6,284 nt of DNA, from assembly GCA_938091985.1 (NCBI GenBank), contig CALKOE010000225.1, positions 1 to 6,284 on the forward strand, in the 5' to 3' direction. The notes beneath the pieces are model-generated. The model did no database searches, was not told the origin of the DNA, and saw only the letters and a program-made list of their open reading frames with translations. Below are positions 6,193-6,284 of the stretch, one piece after another. This DNA comes from an uncultured Acidimicrobiales bacterium (GTDB lineage: Bacteria > Actinomycetota > Acidimicrobiia > Acidimicrobiales > Aldehydirespiratoraceae). The position numbers and the translations under genes are program-made. Each line of letters begins with the position of its first letter. Position 1 is the stretch's first letter.

Positions 6193-6284
6193 ATGTGGCG
6201 AACCGCGGGTACCAGTGCGCTGATCGTGGCAGCCCTCGCGTTGGCCGCGTGCGGATCGAGCGAAGACGGCGGCGCGCCGACCAC
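6193..6284 (+). CDS. Secreted lipoprotein, N-terminal fragment (runs off right edge)
   Basis: Only the first 30 codons are visible. They form a classic lipoprotein signal peptide: a short positively charged start (MWRTAG), a hydrophobic core (ALIVAALAL), and a lipobox LAAC with Cys20 as the acylated residue, followed by a flexible GSSEDGGAPT linker. The mature protein would be anchored to the outer face of the cytoplasmic membrane. In Actinobacteria many such leaders belong to ABC-transporter substrate-binding proteins, so uptake of the acid handled by the neighbouring ligase is possible, but nothing in the visible part shows this. No Shine-Dalgarno is seen. The gene is divergent from the ligase operon across a 69-base gap. 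Confidence 0.8.
   Translation, partial: MWRTAGTSALIVAALALAACGSSEDGGAPT

Overview
The window is GC-rich and densely coded, with a strong third-position G/C bias. It carries acyl-CoA catabolism genes typical of Actinobacteria. The short divergent gaps with little or no Shine-Dalgarno sequence suggest leaderless transcripts. The protein flavour (multiple acyl-CoA dehydrogenases, a phytanoyl-CoA dioxygenase family protein, a compact acyl-CoA ligase) fits an actinobacterium of the Acidimicrobiia/Ilumatobacter or mycobacterial-relative kind. That assignment is inference from style; no taxonomic marker is present.

Layout: (1) 1-828, minus strand, the N-terminal 276 residues of an acyl-CoA dehydrogenase whose 3' part lies outside the window. 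(2) 829-896, a divergent promoter region holding a 14-bp palindrome. (3) 897-1931, plus strand, a second, shorter acyl-CoA dehydrogenase-like protein that lacks both usual catalytic-base positions. It is followed 27 nt later by (4) 1959-3206, a PhyH-family Fe(II)/2-oxoglutarate oxygenase with an extra N-terminal domain that looks SCP2-like. (5) 3207-3239, a perfect 12-bp stem-loop between convergent genes, probably a bidirectional terminator. (6) A minus-strand operon read from right to left: an AMP-forming acyl-CoA ligase (4726-6123), a zinc-dependent alcohol dehydrogenase (3660-4679) and a VOC-family protein (3232-3663), the last two overlapping by ATGA. (7) 6124-6192, a second divergent promoter gap. 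(8) 6193 to the right edge, the start of a secreted lipoprotein.

Taken together this looks like a catabolic island for a carboxylic acid, perhaps branched, alicyclic, terpenoid or steroid-derived. The ligase would make the CoA thioester, a heteromeric acyl-CoA dehydrogenase would introduce a double bond, the PhyH oxygenase would hydroxylate an acyl or CoA-bound substrate, the alcohol dehydrogenase would oxidise a hydroxyl group, and the VOC protein would do a metal-dependent step. The substrate and the order of steps cannot be read from the sequence. No regulator, hydratase, thiolase or lyase is present in the window. There are no RNA genes, mobile elements, CRISPR arrays, or gene-free stretches over 300 bases.
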